From positions 1 through 64,000 of the forward strand of contig NZ_LDTB01000013.1 in NCBI RefSeq assembly GCF_001476895.1: a stretch of DNA of 64,000 nucleotides, in the 5' to 3' direction. The position numbers were made by a program, and so were the translations under genes. Of this stretch, positions 8,891-17,833 are shown piece after piece. The DNA is from Sphingomonas endophytica (lineage in GTDB: Bacteria > Pseudomonadota > Alphaproteobacteria > Sphingomonadales > Sphingomonadaceae). The notes beneath the pieces are model-generated. The model was not told the DNA's origin. It did no database searches and saw nothing but the letters and a program-made list of their open reading frames with translations. Numbering within the stretch: position 1 is the stretch's first letter; every line of letters begins with the position of its first letter.

Positions 8891-9950
8891 GCGCGGTCGC
8901 CAGAAAGTCGCTGGCTTCGGCGCGCAACCGGGCGAGCGGTGCGGCGACCCGCTCCGCCGGGGGTTCGGTCAGCAACGCGTCATAGGCGGCATCGTCGGTG
9001 TCCGGCGCGACGATCCGGTGGCCGGCGTCCAGCGCGGCGGCGAGATCGCGGACCTTGTTGAAGCGATACGGCGAGGGCGCGGTCACGAACGGCGTGTCGT
9101 TGACCAGCGCGAAGACGCAGCCGTGGAAGAAATTGGTGACGAGCGCGCTGGCGCCTGCCGCGCGCTCAGCGAACGCCTCCGGCCCGGCGTCGATCTCCTG
9201 CACGTCGGCCCAGTCGTTGCGATAGCCGATGCTGTGGAGCGTCAGGCCGTGCCGCGCGCTCCACCGTCGCATCGCTGCGGCCAGCCAGTCCGGGAAGCCG
9301 TGGCCGTAAACCAGCGCGTAGCGCTCTCGCCCGTTCGCGCGCGGCACATGCGCGGCGAATTGCAGCACGGGATCGGGCACCAGCGGCGGCTCGGTGCCGA
9401 TCGCGGCGGCGACCAGCGCGCGCGCATTGGCGTCCCGCACCGAAATCGCGGTGAAGCGGCGCAGGCGCGCCGCCCATTCCGCGCCGATGCCGTCAACCGC
9501 GTCATGGTTGCCGAAGCTGGCGGCATAGGACACGCGCCGCGCCGCGCGCAGTCCTTCGCCGAAGAACAGCGGCACCGACGCATACCAGGGATGGCGGAAG
9601 TTCCAGACCTCGTCGCTGCCCACCACGACCGCGCGATGGTCGCGCAGCGCGGCCGGATCGCGCAGGGCGAAGCGCGGCGACAGCGGCAGACGCTCGAACG
9701 CCGCCGCGAACCGCCGGCCCTTGGCCTTGTAGGCGGGCAGATCCGCCGCCAGCGTGCGCGCCGGCAGCGTCGGCTGGAACGCGCAGCGCCATTCGGCACG
9801 CGCCACCGCGTCGTCATGGTGGTCGAGCAGCCAGGCATCGTGCCCGGCGGCGCGCAGCCCTTCGACCAGGCAGCGCGCCTGCCAATAGGAGCCATAGTTG
9901 ATGCAGCGGTGGAAGGTCAGCACCCCGACCTTGGCGGACGAATCGGTCAT
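8883..9950 (-). CDS. Polysaccharide pyruvyl transferase family protein
   Basis: From ATG 9950 this is a 355-residue protein beginning MTDSSAKVGVLTFHRCINYG, the characteristic N-terminal strand and Asn-Tyr-Gly-Ser loop of the PS_pyruv_trans family. Later family segments include VVGSDEVWNF near residue 100 and FFHGCVFALVNDTPFVTAPS near the C-terminus, the Gly-rich nucleotide-sugar-like site. The family transfers pyruvate from phosphoenolpyruvate to hydroxyls of EPS sugars as a ketal. The upstream in-frame ATG at 10031 would leave only 14 nt to the divergent gene and has no ribosome site, so 9950 is preferred. It is coupled to the FrhB gene. Confidence 0.82.
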   Translation of the reverse strand: MTDSSAKVGVLTFHRCINYGSYWQARCLVEGLRAAGHDAWLLDHHDDAVARAEWRCAFQPTLPARTLAADLPAYKAKGRRFAAAFERLPLSPRFALRDPAALRDHRAVVVGSDEVWNFRHPWYASVPLFFGEGLRAARRVSYAASFGNHDAVDGIGAEWAARLRRFTAISVRDANARALVAAAIGTEPPLVPDPVLQFAAHVPRANGRERYALVYGHGFPDWLAAAMRRWSARHGLTLHSIGYRNDWADVQEIDAGPEAFAERAAGASALVTNFFHGCVFALVNDTPFVTAPSPYRFNKVRDLAAALDAGHRIVAPDTDDAAYDALLTEPPAERVAAPLARLRAEASDFLATALG

Positions 9951-10045
9951 TGCCGGGTCAATCGCCGGAAAGCGCAGCGGTTCCAGCGGCTTCGGCTCCG
10001 CAATCCGGTGACGCGATCGCAACCAATCCATGCTAGAAGCGCGGC

Positions 10046-10429
10046 ATGGAACTGGTGCATCTCTACAAGTCGATGATCGACGCGATCGTGGCGGCAGCGG
10101 GATCGGCGGCGCTGCTGCACGTCCATGCCGGGATGGCGATCTATCTCGGCACGCTGGCGGTGGTGCGCAACCGGCGCGGCGGCGTCGTCGCGCTGCAGAT
10201 GGTGTTCGCCGCCGAGATGGCGAACGAGGCGATGGACTGGCTGGCCGCGTCGCCGCAATGGACGTGGAGCGACACCCTGTCCGACATCGTCCTGACGCTG
10301 ATGTGGCCGGTGGCGATCACCGGCGTGAACGGGCTGCGGCGACGCCGCTGGCGCCGAACCGTCGTTCAGGATCAATTGCGTACAATTTCGCCTTCCGCAC
10401 GCGCACATACGCCGATTGCATCCGCCTGA
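10046..10429 (+). CDS. Small hypothetical membrane protein
   Basis: A 127-residue protein not recognised as a named family. It has two or three hydrophobic helices: residues about 10-42 (IVAAAGSAALLHVHAGMAIY), a middle segment, and about 84-98 before an Arg-rich stretch (RRRRWRR). Charged residues next to the helices suggest an inner-membrane protein with a basic cytoplasmic tail. It is divergent from the pyruvyl transferase, sharing the short region 9951-10045, and precedes ugd. A weak AGAAGC sits before the ATG. Sphingomonad EPS loci often contain such short VanZ-like or unclassified membrane proteins, but no role is assigned. Confidence 0.6.
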   Translation: MELVHLYKSMIDAIVAAAGSAALLHVHAGMAIYLGTLAVVRNRRGGVVALQMVFAAEMANEAMDWLAASPQWTWSDTLSDIVLTLMWPVAITGVNGLRRRRWRRTVVQDQLRTISPSARAHTPIASA

Positions 10430-10513
10430 ACGCTTGCCAGACTGCCGTACAAGCCGCTAGCGCGCTGACATGGGGTGCCGCCGACCGGCGGTTTAATCGA
10501 GGGAGCGTCCGTC

Positions 10514-11815
10514 TTGCGCATTACCATGATCGGTTCGGGCTATGTCGGCCTGGTGTCTGGCACCTGCTTCGCCGACTTCGGCCATGACGTCGTGTGCGTC
10601 GACAAGGACAAGGGCAAGATCGACCGGCTGCTGGCGGGCAAGATGCCGATCTACGAGCCGGGTCTCGAGGATCTGGTCGCGCGCAACGTCGCGGCGGGCC
10701 GGCTGAAGTTCACGACCGACCTGAAGGAAGCGGTCGCGGGCGCGGACGCGATCTTCATCGGCGTCGGCACGCCGACCCGGCGCGGCGACGGCCATGCCGA
10801 TCTGTCCTACGTCTTCGGCGCCGCGCGGGAGATCGGCGAGGCGCTGACCGGCTATGCGGTGATCGTCACCAAGTCGACCGTGCCGGTCGGCACCGGCGAC
10901 GAGGTGGAGCGGATCATCCGCGAAGCCGCGCCGAACGCCGAATTCGGCGTCGTGTCGAACCCGGAATTCCTGCGCGAGGGCGCGGCGATCGACGATTTCA
11001 AGCGGCCGGACCGTATCGTGATCGGGTCGGGCGACGATCGCGCGACCGAGGTGATGCGCCAGGTCTATCGCCCGCTGTACCTGAACGCCGCGCCGATCCT
11101 GGTGACCGCGCGTCGCACCGCCGAGCTGATCAAGTACGCGGGCAATGCGTTTCTGGCGACCAAGATCACCTTCATCAACGAGATCGCGGACCTTTGCGAA
11201 AAGGTCGGCGCGGACGTGAAGGACGTCAGCCGCGGCATCGGGCTGGACAATCGCATCGGCTCGAAGTTCCTGCACGCCGGCCCGGGCTATGGCGGGTCGT
11301 GCTTCCCGAAGGACACGCTGGCGCTGCTCAAGACCAGCCAGGACTATGACGCGCCGCAACGGATCGTCGAGGCGGTGGTCGCGGTCAACGACAACCGCAA
11401 GCGCGCGATGGGCCGGAAGATCATCCACGCGATGGGCGACGACGTGCGCGGCAAGACGATCGCGGTACTGGGCCTGACCTTCAAGCCGAACACCGACGAC
11501 ATGCGCGATTCGCCCGCAATCGCGGTGATCCAGGCGCTGCAGGACGCGGGCGCCAAGGTGAAGGCGTTCGATCCCGAGGGCGTGGAGCAGGCCAAGCTGG
11601 TGCTCGACAATGTCGAATATTGCGACGGCCCGTATCAGGCGATCGAGGGCGCGGACGCGCTGGCGATCGTGACCGAATGGGACGAGTTCCGCGCGCTGGA
11701 CCTGCCGCGCGTCAAGTCGCTGCTGAAGGCGCCGATCCTGATCGACCTGCGCAACATCTACACCCCCGCCGAGGTGAAGGCGGCCGGGTTCCAGTATACC
11801 AGCATCGGACGGTGA
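10514..11815 (+). CDS. ugd: UDP-glucose 6-dehydrogenase
   Basis: A 433-residue protein oxidising UDP-glucose to UDP-glucuronate with two NAD+. It has the N-terminal Rossmann motif GSGYVGLVSG (residues 7-16), the substrate loop NPEFLREG, the linker helix motif KYAGNAFLATKITFINEI, and the catalytic Cys263 in GGSCFPKD, then the C-terminal domain GLTFKPNTDDMRDSP. The start is TTG at 10514: it gives the usual MRITMIGSGYVG and has GGAG ending 8 nt upstream, whereas the internal ATG has no ribosome site. It supplies glucuronate for an acidic EPS, consistent with the neighbouring cluster. A strong hairpin follows the stop. Confidence 0.93.
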   Translation: MRITMIGSGYVGLVSGTCFADFGHDVVCVDKDKGKIDRLLAGKMPIYEPGLEDLVARNVAAGRLKFTTDLKEAVAGADAIFIGVGTPTRRGDGHADLSYVFGAAREIGEALTGYAVIVTKSTVPVGTGDEVERIIREAAPNAEFGVVSNPEFLREGAAIDDFKRPDRIVIGSGDDRATEVMRQVYRPLYLNAAPILVTARRTAELIKYAGNAFLATKITFINEIADLCEKVGADVKDVSRGIGLDNRIGSKFLHAGPGYGGSCFPKDTLALLKTSQDYDAPQRIVEAVVAVNDNRKRAMGRKIIHAMGDDVRGKTIAVLGLTFKPNTDDMRDSPAIAVIQALQDAGAKVKAFDPEGVEQAKLVLDNVEYCDGPYQAIEGADALAIVTEWDEFRALDLPRVKSLLKAPILIDLRNIYTPAEVKAAGFQYTSIGR

Positions 11816-11822
11816 TCCGACC

Positions 11823-11851
11823 GGGCGGGCGCGTCGTCGGAGCGCCCGCCC
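11823..11851 (+). terminator. GC-rich stem-loop after ugd
   Basis: A perfect 10-bp stem (GGGCGGGCGC, 11823-11832, with its complement at 11842-11851) and a 9-nt loop lie 8 nt after the ugd stop. No T-run follows, so it is a factor-independent terminator only in structure. It is likely a transcription end or 3' stabiliser of the EPS region. Confidence 0.55.
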
Positions 11852-11897
11852 TGCCCCCCGCGCGGCGAGAGTGCGGGACAGTCGCCAGCGGCCTGCC

Positions 11898-11955
11898 CGT
11901 CCTGCCGGACATGTTCGCGGAACGATGGCCCCGGAACAGGTCCGGGGTGACGATC
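11898..11955. repeat. Degenerate GTCACCCCGG-type intergenic repeat
   Basis: The stretch contains CCCCGGAACAGGTCCGGGGTGACG with an imperfect internal symmetry. Read on the minus strand it begins GTCACCCCGGAC, like the element at 51719-51824. It lies in the roughly 200-bp gap after ugd, which otherwise shows nothing coding. Confidence 0.4.
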
Positions 11956-12022
11956 GCGTGGGGCGAACCTCACCGACCCTTTTATAGCGCGCGGTCGAGA
12001 TCCAGCGCTTGACCCGCAGCGC

Positions 12023-12631
12023 TTACCCCGCGTCGGGCAGACACTCGCGCCGCTGGTCGACCTTGTCCGCGCCACCGGGCGCACGCGTCAGCACGGACAG
12101 CGCGCGACAGGTCTGGGCACCGTCCTGTTCCGCATCGCCGGCGACGACGAAGCCGTGTACCTGCCCGGCCGCCTCATACCATTCCTGCACCTCGCCGCTG
12201 CGCAGGGCCGCCGCGATGGCGATCGCGCGGCTGCCGCTGTCGGCGGGCAGGTCGTCGGCAACCGGCGCCGCCGTCGCCTTCGCCACCGGCACCGTCTGCT
12301 TCGCGACCCGCGCGACCGGCAGCGGCCGGGCGGGCGGGATGACCCGCTGCGGCACGGGCAGGCTGACCGAATAGCTCGGCTGGCGCGGCGCGGGCGCCCT
12401 GGTCGCGGCGAACGACAATCCGCCGGCGCTGACCGCCATCAGCACACCCATCATTCCCGCCGCGCGCCAGCCGCCACCCGTGCGGGCGCGCGGCGCATCG
12501 ACGAAGGGATAGTCGATCGGCAGCGGTGCCAGCCGCACCTCGCGCACGATCCGCAGCGGCCCGAGTTCGACCGTCGTGCGGCGCAGCACGTCCGTCCGCC
12601 GCTCCGCCTCGAATCGATCCCCCTTAACCAT
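12023..12631 (-). CDS. Hypothetical protein with one transmembrane segment
   Basis: A 202-residue protein not recognised. Residues 1-55 are charged and cytoplasmic in character, residues about 58-76 are a hydrophobic helix (MMGVLMAVSAGGLSFAATRA), then there is a Pro/Ala/Val-rich linker. The C-terminal domain of about 80 residues (from SRAIAIAAALRSGEVQEWYE) contains a Cys in QTCRALS and a second in RRECLPDAG, suggesting a periplasmic domain with one disulfide. The ATG at 12631 has GAGG 5 nt upstream. It lies 35 bp downstream of the M28 peptidase on the same strand, so co-transcription is possible. A single-pass periplasmic anchor protein is the best description. Confidence 0.6.
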   Translation of the reverse strand: MVKGDRFEAERRTDVLRRTTVELGPLRIVREVRLAPLPIDYPFVDAPRARTGGGWRAAGMMGVLMAVSAGGLSFAATRAPAPRQPSYSVSLPVPQRVIPPARPLPVARVAKQTVPVAKATAAPVADDLPADSGSRAIAIAAALRSGEVQEWYEAAGQVHGFVVAGDAEQDGAQTCRALSVLTRAPGGADKVDQRRECLPDAG

Positions 12632-12666
12632 CGCCCCTCATCGTCCCACCACACCGCGCTGGCAAG

Positions 12667-14304
12667 TCATCGCGCCATCGGGCCATCGAACAGCGTACCG
12701 AAATAGTCGCCGCTGTTCCACACCGGCCGCGTCGGCGCGTCGGCGATCTCGCGCGCGATACGATAGTTGGCATCGACGAAGCGGACCGCCTGATCCCAGC
12801 GGATCGGCTGCGTCAGGTCGTCGCACGGCTTGTGATAGCATCGGCTCATGAACGTCTCCACCGCCGCCTTGCCGGGCCCCTTGTAGCCCGGCCAGAGGAA
12901 TACCGACGGCACGCCCTTCTGCACGAAGCGATAATGGTCGGAGCGCACGAAGATCGCCTGCTCGGGCATCGGATCGGGCGACAGCGTCACGCCGATCCCC
13001 GCCACCGCTCGCGCGATGATCGGCCCCAGCGTCGACCGGTCGCCGCCGAACGCGACCATATCCTCGAACACATAGGTGAGGATCGGCATGTCGAGGTTCA
13101 CGTCCGCCACGATGTCGCGGATCGGCACCCGCGGATGGTTGGCGAAATAGTCACTGCCGACCAGCCCCTTCTCCTCCGCCGTGACCGCCAGGAAGATGAT
13201 GCCGCGCTTCGGAGGCGACGCGGTCTTGAAGCGGCGCGCCGCCTCGATCAGGCTGGCGATGCCGATCCCGTCATCCAGCGCGCCATTGTAGATCGTGTCG
13301 CCGTCCACCGCCTTGCCGACGCCGACGTGATCGAGATGCGCGGACAGCACGACCGTCTCCTTCGCCAGTGTCGGGTCGCTGCCGGGCAGCATGCCGACGA
13401 CATTGGCGCTGGCGATCGGGCGGAAGGTGGTGGCGGTCGACACCGAGAGCGTTGCGGCGCTGGTGGCGGGACGGACCTTCAGCGTCGCGCGCGAGGCGCC
13501 CTTCGCCAGCGCCGGCCATGACCGGCCGAACAGCTTCGCCGCCCCGGCGGGCGAGAGCGTGCCGAGCATTGGCACGTCGCTGGCCTGACCGGTCCCGTCC
13601 GGCCGCGCCCAGGTGATCCGTTCGGCCGCATAGCCCTTCGTCGCGGCCGCGAAGCTCGGCGCGCCCCGCCCGCCCTTGCGCAGGTCGGCGATCACGATCA
13701 CGCCGACCGCGCCATGCTTCGCCGCGGCCGACTGCCGCGCGGCACTGCTGCCGAAGGTCGCCGCCACCTCGCTTGGCAGGCCGGCGGGCGCGCCGCCGAC
13801 ATAGGCGACGATCTTGCCGCGCACATCGACGCCGGCATAATCGTTCAGGCCGTAAGCGGGCGCCTCCAGACCATAGCCGACAAAGACCACCGGCGCGGCG
13901 ATCGCGGTCGCCTTCGCCGCCGGGTTCGCGGCGGGCACGTAATCGACGCCGAAGCCGAGCGGAGTCGCGCCGCCGCCGCGCGCCGTGACGGCGAACCGCC
14001 CCTGCCCGTCGAGCGTGTAGCCGGTCAGCGGCACATGCTGGAGATAGCCGCCGTCGTCGCCCATCGGCTTCAGCCCGGCGGCATAGAATTGCGCGGCGAC
14101 ATATTGCGCGGCGATGTCGAACTCCGGACTGCCGACGTCGCGGCCCTTCATCGCGTCCGACGCGAGGAACATCACATGCGCCTTCACCGCCGCCTGATCG
14201 GCCGGGAGCGGCGCGGTGAGACGCGCGTTGCGCTCCGCCGGCGTCTGCGCGGCGGCGGGCATGATGAGCGACAGGAACAGGGGAAGGGCGAGAAAACGCG
14301 GCAT
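12667..14304 (-). CDS. Secreted M28-family zinc metallopeptidase with PA domain
   Basis: A 545-residue exported peptidase. Residues 1-20 are a signal peptide (MPRFLALPLFLSLIMPAAAQ). Residues about 130-290 form a protease-associated (PA) domain (VVFVGYGLEAPAYGLNDYAG). The M28 catalytic domain begins around 300, with metal ligands and catalytic residues in SAHLDHVG (His323, Asp325), GALDDG (Asp345), AVTAEEKGLVG (Glu377/Glu378), an Asp in NLDMP, and a His in VRSDHYRF. M28 enzymes with a PA domain are di-zinc aminopeptidases or peptide hydrolases of the periplasm or outside. The start at 14304 is chosen because it begins the signal peptide. It is divergent from pepN across 132 bp. Confidence 0.88.
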   Translation of the reverse strand: MPRFLALPLFLSLIMPAAAQTPAERNARLTAPLPADQAAVKAHVMFLASDAMKGRDVGSPEFDIAAQYVAAQFYAAGLKPMGDDGGYLQHVPLTGYTLDGQGRFAVTARGGGATPLGFGVDYVPAANPAAKATAIAAPVVFVGYGLEAPAYGLNDYAGVDVRGKIVAYVGGAPAGLPSEVAATFGSSAARQSAAAKHGAVGVIVIADLRKGGRGAPSFAAATKGYAAERITWARPDGTGQASDVPMLGTLSPAGAAKLFGRSWPALAKGASRATLKVRPATSAATLSVSTATTFRPIASANVVGMLPGSDPTLAKETVVLSAHLDHVGVGKAVDGDTIYNGALDDGIGIASLIEAARRFKTASPPKRGIIFLAVTAEEKGLVGSDYFANHPRVPIRDIVADVNLDMPILTYVFEDMVAFGGDRSTLGPIIARAVAGIGVTLSPDPMPEQAIFVRSDHYRFVQKGVPSVFLWPGYKGPGKAAVETFMSRCYHKPCDDLTQPIRWDQAVRFVDANYRIAREIADAPTRPVWNSGDYFGTLFDGPMAR

Positions 14305-14436
14305 CGACGGGTCCGGGGATGGGTCAGGATCGCTGCACCTTAAGACCAAGTGGTTCGCGCCGAAACCATTTCCATGCGATGGCCGGCGACAAGCTTTCGG
14401 ATGGAACCATCTCCGCCGGCTTGTATAGTTGCCGCC

Positions 14437-17034
14437 ATGGCCGATGCACGCACCACCCCCGCCCCGCCCGCGATCACGCATCGCAGCGATTACGCGCCGC
14501 CGTCCTGGCTGGTGCCTGAGGTGGCGCTGGACTTCGCGCTCGATCCGGCCGCGACGCGGGTCAAGGCGCGGCTGGCCGTCACACGCAACGGCGCGCACGA
14601 CACGCCGCTGCGGCTCGACGGCGCGGGACAGGTGCCGCTGGCGGTGTCGGTGGACGGCGCGACCGTCAACGACTGGCGGATCGAGGGCGAACAGCTTGTC
14701 ATCCCGCTGACCGGAAACGCGCATGTCGTCGAGACCGAGGTCGAGATCGCGCCGGACCGCAACACGCAATTGATGGGGCTATATGCCTCGGGCGGGAACC
14801 TCTGCACGCAATGCGAGGCGGAAGGGTTTCGACGGATCACCTGGTTCCCCGACCGGCCGGACGTGCTGGCGACCTATCGCGTGCGCATGAGCGCCGACAA
14901 GGTGCGCTTCCCGGTGCTGCTCGCCAATGGCGATCCGGTCGCGGCGGGCGACGATGACGACGGCACGCACTGGGCGGAATGGCACGATCCGTGGCCCAAG
15001 CCGTCCTATCTGTTCGCGCTGGTGGCGGGGGATCTGGCGGTCAATCGCGACACGTTCACGACGCGATCCGGCCGCGAGGTGGCGCTCGGCATCTGGGTAC
15101 GCGCGGGCGATGTGCCCAAGACCGACCATGCGCTGACCGCGCTGAAGCTGTCGATGGCGTGGGACGAGCGCGTCTATGGCCGCGAATATGACCTCGACGT
15201 GTTCAACATCGTCGCGGTCGACGATTTCAACTTCGGCGCGATGGAGAACAAGGGGCTGAACATCTTCAACAGCCGCTACATCCTCGCCGACCCCGACACC
15301 GCGACCGATTATGATTACGACGCGATCGCGGCGGTGGTCGCGCACGAATATTTCCACAACTGGTCGGGCAATCGCATCACCTGCCGCGACTGGTTCCAGC
15401 TGAGCCTGAAGGAAGGCTTCACGGTCTATCGCGACCAGGGCTTTTCCGCGGATCAGGGATCGGCGGCGGTGAAGCGGATCGAGGACGTGCGCGGCCTGCG
15501 GGCCGCGCAGTTCCCGGAGGATGCCGGGCCGCTGGCGCATCCGGTTCGCCCGGAAAGCTATATCGAGATCAGCAATTTCTACACCGCGACCATCTACAAC
15601 AAGGGCGCGGAGCTGATCCGGATGATGGCGACGATGCTGGGGCCGCAGCGCTTCCGCGCCGCCACCGATTTGTATTTCGAGCGGTTCGACGGCACCGCCG
15701 CCACCTGCGAGGATTTCGTGGCGTGCATGGAAGAGGCCGGCGGGATCGACCTGTCGCAATTCCGCCTCTGGTACAGCCAGGCCGGCACGCCGCGCGTCTC
15801 CGCGACACTGGCGCACGAACCGGGCAGCGGGCGCGCGACGCTGAACCTCGCGCAGAAGGTGCCCGAGACGCCGGGGCAAAGCGACAAGCAGCCGCAGGTG
15901 CTGCCGCTGCGCGTCCGGCTGTTCGGCGGCGAAACCGGGCAGCCGCTGGGCGAGGAGCAGCTGGTGATCCTGTCCGACGCCAGCGCCAGCGTGACCTTCG
16001 AGACGGTGACGGAGCGCCCGGTCGTGTCGCTCAACCGCGGTTTCTCCGCGCCGGTGATCGTCGAGAGCGACCGCAGCGCCGAAGATCTCGCCTTCCTCGC
16101 GCGGCACGATGACGACGCCTTCGCCCGCTACGAAGCGATGCAGCAATTGATGCTGGACACGCTGATCGCGGCGACGATCGAGGGCGAGGCGGATACGCGC
16201 GCCGTGGTGGCGGCGGTCGCCGACACGCTCGACGATCCCGCGCTCGACCGCGCGTTCGTGGCCGAGGCGGTGCTGCTGCCGTCGGAAAATTTCATCGGCG
16301 ACCAGCTGAGCGTCGTCGATCCCGAGGCGATCTTCCGCGCGCGGGAGGGATTGCGACGGACGCTGGGCCGCACGCTGGAGCCGCAATGGCGGGCCGCGTG
16401 CGACATCGCGCTGCGCCGCCCCTATGCCTATACGCCCGAGGACAAGGGCATCCGCCGGCTGCGCAACGTCGCGCTCGGCTACGTCTCGGCATCGGGGACG
16501 CCCGACGCGGCGGCGCTGGCCTGGGCGCAATTCGAGGCGGCGGACAACATGACCGACCGGCAGGGCGCACTCACCACGCTGGCAAGCGGCCATGCGCCGG
16601 AGCGCGACGCCGCGCTGGACGTCTTCTACAATCGCTACGCCGACAATCCGCTGGTGCTCGACAAATGGTTCCAGACGCAGGCGCTGTCGTCACGCGACGA
16701 CACGCCCGTGCTGGTCGCGGAACTGGCGCAGCATCCCGACTTCACGCTCGCCAATCCCAATCGCGCGCGCGCGCTGGTGGGGGCGTTCGCGGTGAACCAG
16801 CGTGCCTTTCACGCCGCGGGCGGGGCGGGCTATCGCTGGCTGACCGACCAGTTGCTGGCGCTGGACCGGCTCAATCCGCAGACCTCGGCCCGGCTGTTGC
16901 CGCCGCTGGGCCGCTGGCGGCGCTTCGACCCGATCCGTGCCGAGGCGATGCGCGCCGAGCTGGAGCGGATCGTGGCGACGGCGGGGATCAGCAAGGACCT
17001 GTTCGAGCAGGCGTCGAAGAGCCTGAAGGGGTAG
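14437..17034 (+). CDS. pepN: Aminopeptidase N (M1 family)
   Basis: An 865-residue zinc aminopeptidase of the E. coli PepN type. It carries the N-terminal exopeptidase motif GAMEN (267-271, in FGAMENKGLN), the zinc site HEYFH (303-307) in VAHEYFHNWSGNR with the distal Glu326 in LKEGF, and a long alpha-helical C-terminal domain. The internal segment LMGLYASGGNLCTQCEAEGF is typical of the PepN subfamily. The ATG at 14437 gives MADARTTPAP and is preferred over upstream starts that would run into the divergent promoter. Cytoplasmic peptide degradation is expected. It is a single gene, divergent from the M28 peptidase and convergent with the four-gene operon downstream. Confidence 0.93.
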   Translation: MADARTTPAPPAITHRSDYAPPSWLVPEVALDFALDPAATRVKARLAVTRNGAHDTPLRLDGAGQVPLAVSVDGATVNDWRIEGEQLVIPLTGNAHVVETEVEIAPDRNTQLMGLYASGGNLCTQCEAEGFRRITWFPDRPDVLATYRVRMSADKVRFPVLLANGDPVAAGDDDDGTHWAEWHDPWPKPSYLFALVAGDLAVNRDTFTTRSGREVALGIWVRAGDVPKTDHALTALKLSMAWDERVYGREYDLDVFNIVAVDDFNFGAMENKGLNIFNSRYILADPDTATDYDYDAIAAVVAHEYFHNWSGNRITCRDWFQLSLKEGFTVYRDQGFSADQGSAAVKRIEDVRGLRAAQFPEDAGPLAHPVRPESYIEISNFYTATIYNKGAELIRMMATMLGPQRFRAATDLYFERFDGTAATCEDFVACMEEAGGIDLSQFRLWYSQAGTPRVSATLAHEPGSGRATLNLAQKVPETPGQSDKQPQVLPLRVRLFGGETGQPLGEEQLVILSDASASVTFETVTERPVVSLNRGFSAPVIVESDRSAEDLAFLARHDDDAFARYEAMQQLMLDTLIAATIEGEADTRAVVAAVADTLDDPALDRAFVAEAVLLPSENFIGDQLSVVDPEAIFRAREGLRRTLGRTLEPQWRAACDIALRRPYAYTPEDKGIRRLRNVALGYVSASGTPDAAALAWAQFEAADNMTDRQGALTTLASGHAPERDAALDVFYNRYADNPLVLDKWFQTQALSSRDDTPVLVAELAQHPDFTLANPNRARALVGAFAVNQRAFHAAGGAGYRWLTDQLLALDRLNPQTSARLLPPLGRWRRFDPIRAEAMRAELERIVATAGISKDLFEQASKSLKG

Positions 17035-17043
17035 CGCCGCCGG

Positions 17044-17271
17044 TCAGGCGACCAGCGCCGCGGCTTTTTCCTCGCGCTCGGTGCGGCGCTGCTCGGTGCG
17101 GCGGGATTGCGCCGCCATTTTCATCCACGCGTCCTCGGATCGCCGGCAGCGTTCGCGGACGTTGTCGAGCGTGGCTTCCTGCGCATCGCGGCGGTGCTGC
17201 GCGGCGATCGCCTCGAACCGTTCATATTCCTTGATGGGCCCGCTCCTTGAAAGCTGCCGCCGTGTCCACAA
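17044..17271 (-). CDS. Small coiled, charged hypothetical protein (last gene of four-gene operon)
   Basis: A 75-residue protein dominated by Arg, Glu and Ala in a helical pattern (EYERFEAIAAQHRRDAQEAT, then DAWMKMAAQSRRTEQRRTER), suggesting one long amphipathic helix or coiled coil. It overlaps the 3' end of the upstream gene by 50 bp. The ATG at 17271 has no ribosome site. A good AAGGAG sits about 7 nt before an ATC codon in the same frame (beginning IKEYERF), so an unusual start there cannot be excluded. No family was recognised, but short proteins of this type recur at the ends of sphingomonad operons. Confidence 0.5.
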   Translation of the reverse strand: MWTRRQLSRSGPIKEYERFEAIAAQHRRDAQEATLDNVRERCRRSEDAWMKMAAQSRRTEQRRTEREEKAAALVA

Positions 17272-17833
17272 TCCGGGCGGCCAGTTCGTCGTACAGATCG
17301 CAGATCTCGATCAGCGCCGCGCCGCTCAGCTGCACACGTTCGCCGATGCGAAAGCGCCGCAAGGTGCCATCCGGTTCCGACCAGCCAACGGTCATGTACG
17401 CACCACCGCGCACGTCGGCGCGCCGCGCCGCGCCCTGCGTGTAGCGGAAGGTGGCGCGCGCCCGCGCCATGCCGGCCAGTTGCGGCGCGCTCCACGCCGC
17501 ATCGGTGCACAAGGCGGCCAGCTTCGCGGCGGTATTGCGCTGCCACGCGGTCGGCGCATGTCCGGCCCGTAGCGCGGCGGCGTCCATCAGGACGTGGAGC
17601 AGCCGATCCAGCTCGCCAATCCAGTTACCGACGACGCGCGAGCGGACCAGCCGGTGGCGATCGCACCACGGCTGGTCGAGCCACGGCTGCCGCGCCTGCA
17701 CGCGCAGGAAGGCGGTGCCACGCGCGAGAGTCACCGCCGCCTGATCCATCGCCTGGCCTATCGCCATGCCCGCCGCGCACGACGACGGCGCATCCAGTCG
17801 CGCAGCCACCGCCGCCAGCGCGGCATCACGCAC
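17222..17833 (-). CDS. Hypothetical helical protein (third gene of four-gene operon)
   Basis: A 203-residue protein without a recognised domain. It is Ala-rich and mostly helical, with aromatic-rich patches (RQPWLDQPWCDRHRLVRSRV, NWIGELDRLLHVLMDAAAL) and a C-terminal strand-like part (GGAYMTVGWSEPDGTLRRFR) followed by a helix. There is no signal peptide or membrane segment. The start is GTG at 17833, overlapping the stop of the upstream gene by 8 bp. Its position directly after a MbcA/ParS-like protein made me test it as a RES-type toxin, but I see no conserved RES Arg/Glu/Ser pattern. Function unknown. Confidence 0.55.
   Translation of the reverse strand: MRDAALAAVAARLDAPSSCAAGMAIGQAMDQAAVTLARGTAFLRVQARQPWLDQPWCDRHRLVRSRVVGNWIGELDRLLHVLMDAAALRAGHAPTAWQRNTAAKLAALCTDAAWSAPQLAGMARARATFRYTQGAARRADVRGGAYMTVGWSEPDGTLRRFRIGERVQLSGAALIEICDLYDELAARIVDTAAAFKERAHQGI

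Noticed and set aside
10031..10031. ATG at 10031 as the pyruvyl transferase start
   Set aside because: It would leave 14 nt to the divergent gene and has no ribosome site; 9950 gives the usual N-terminus.
17222..17833. The 203-residue protein as a RES-domain toxin
   Set aside because: No conserved Arg, Glu and Ser pattern of the RES fold could be found; left as hypothetical.
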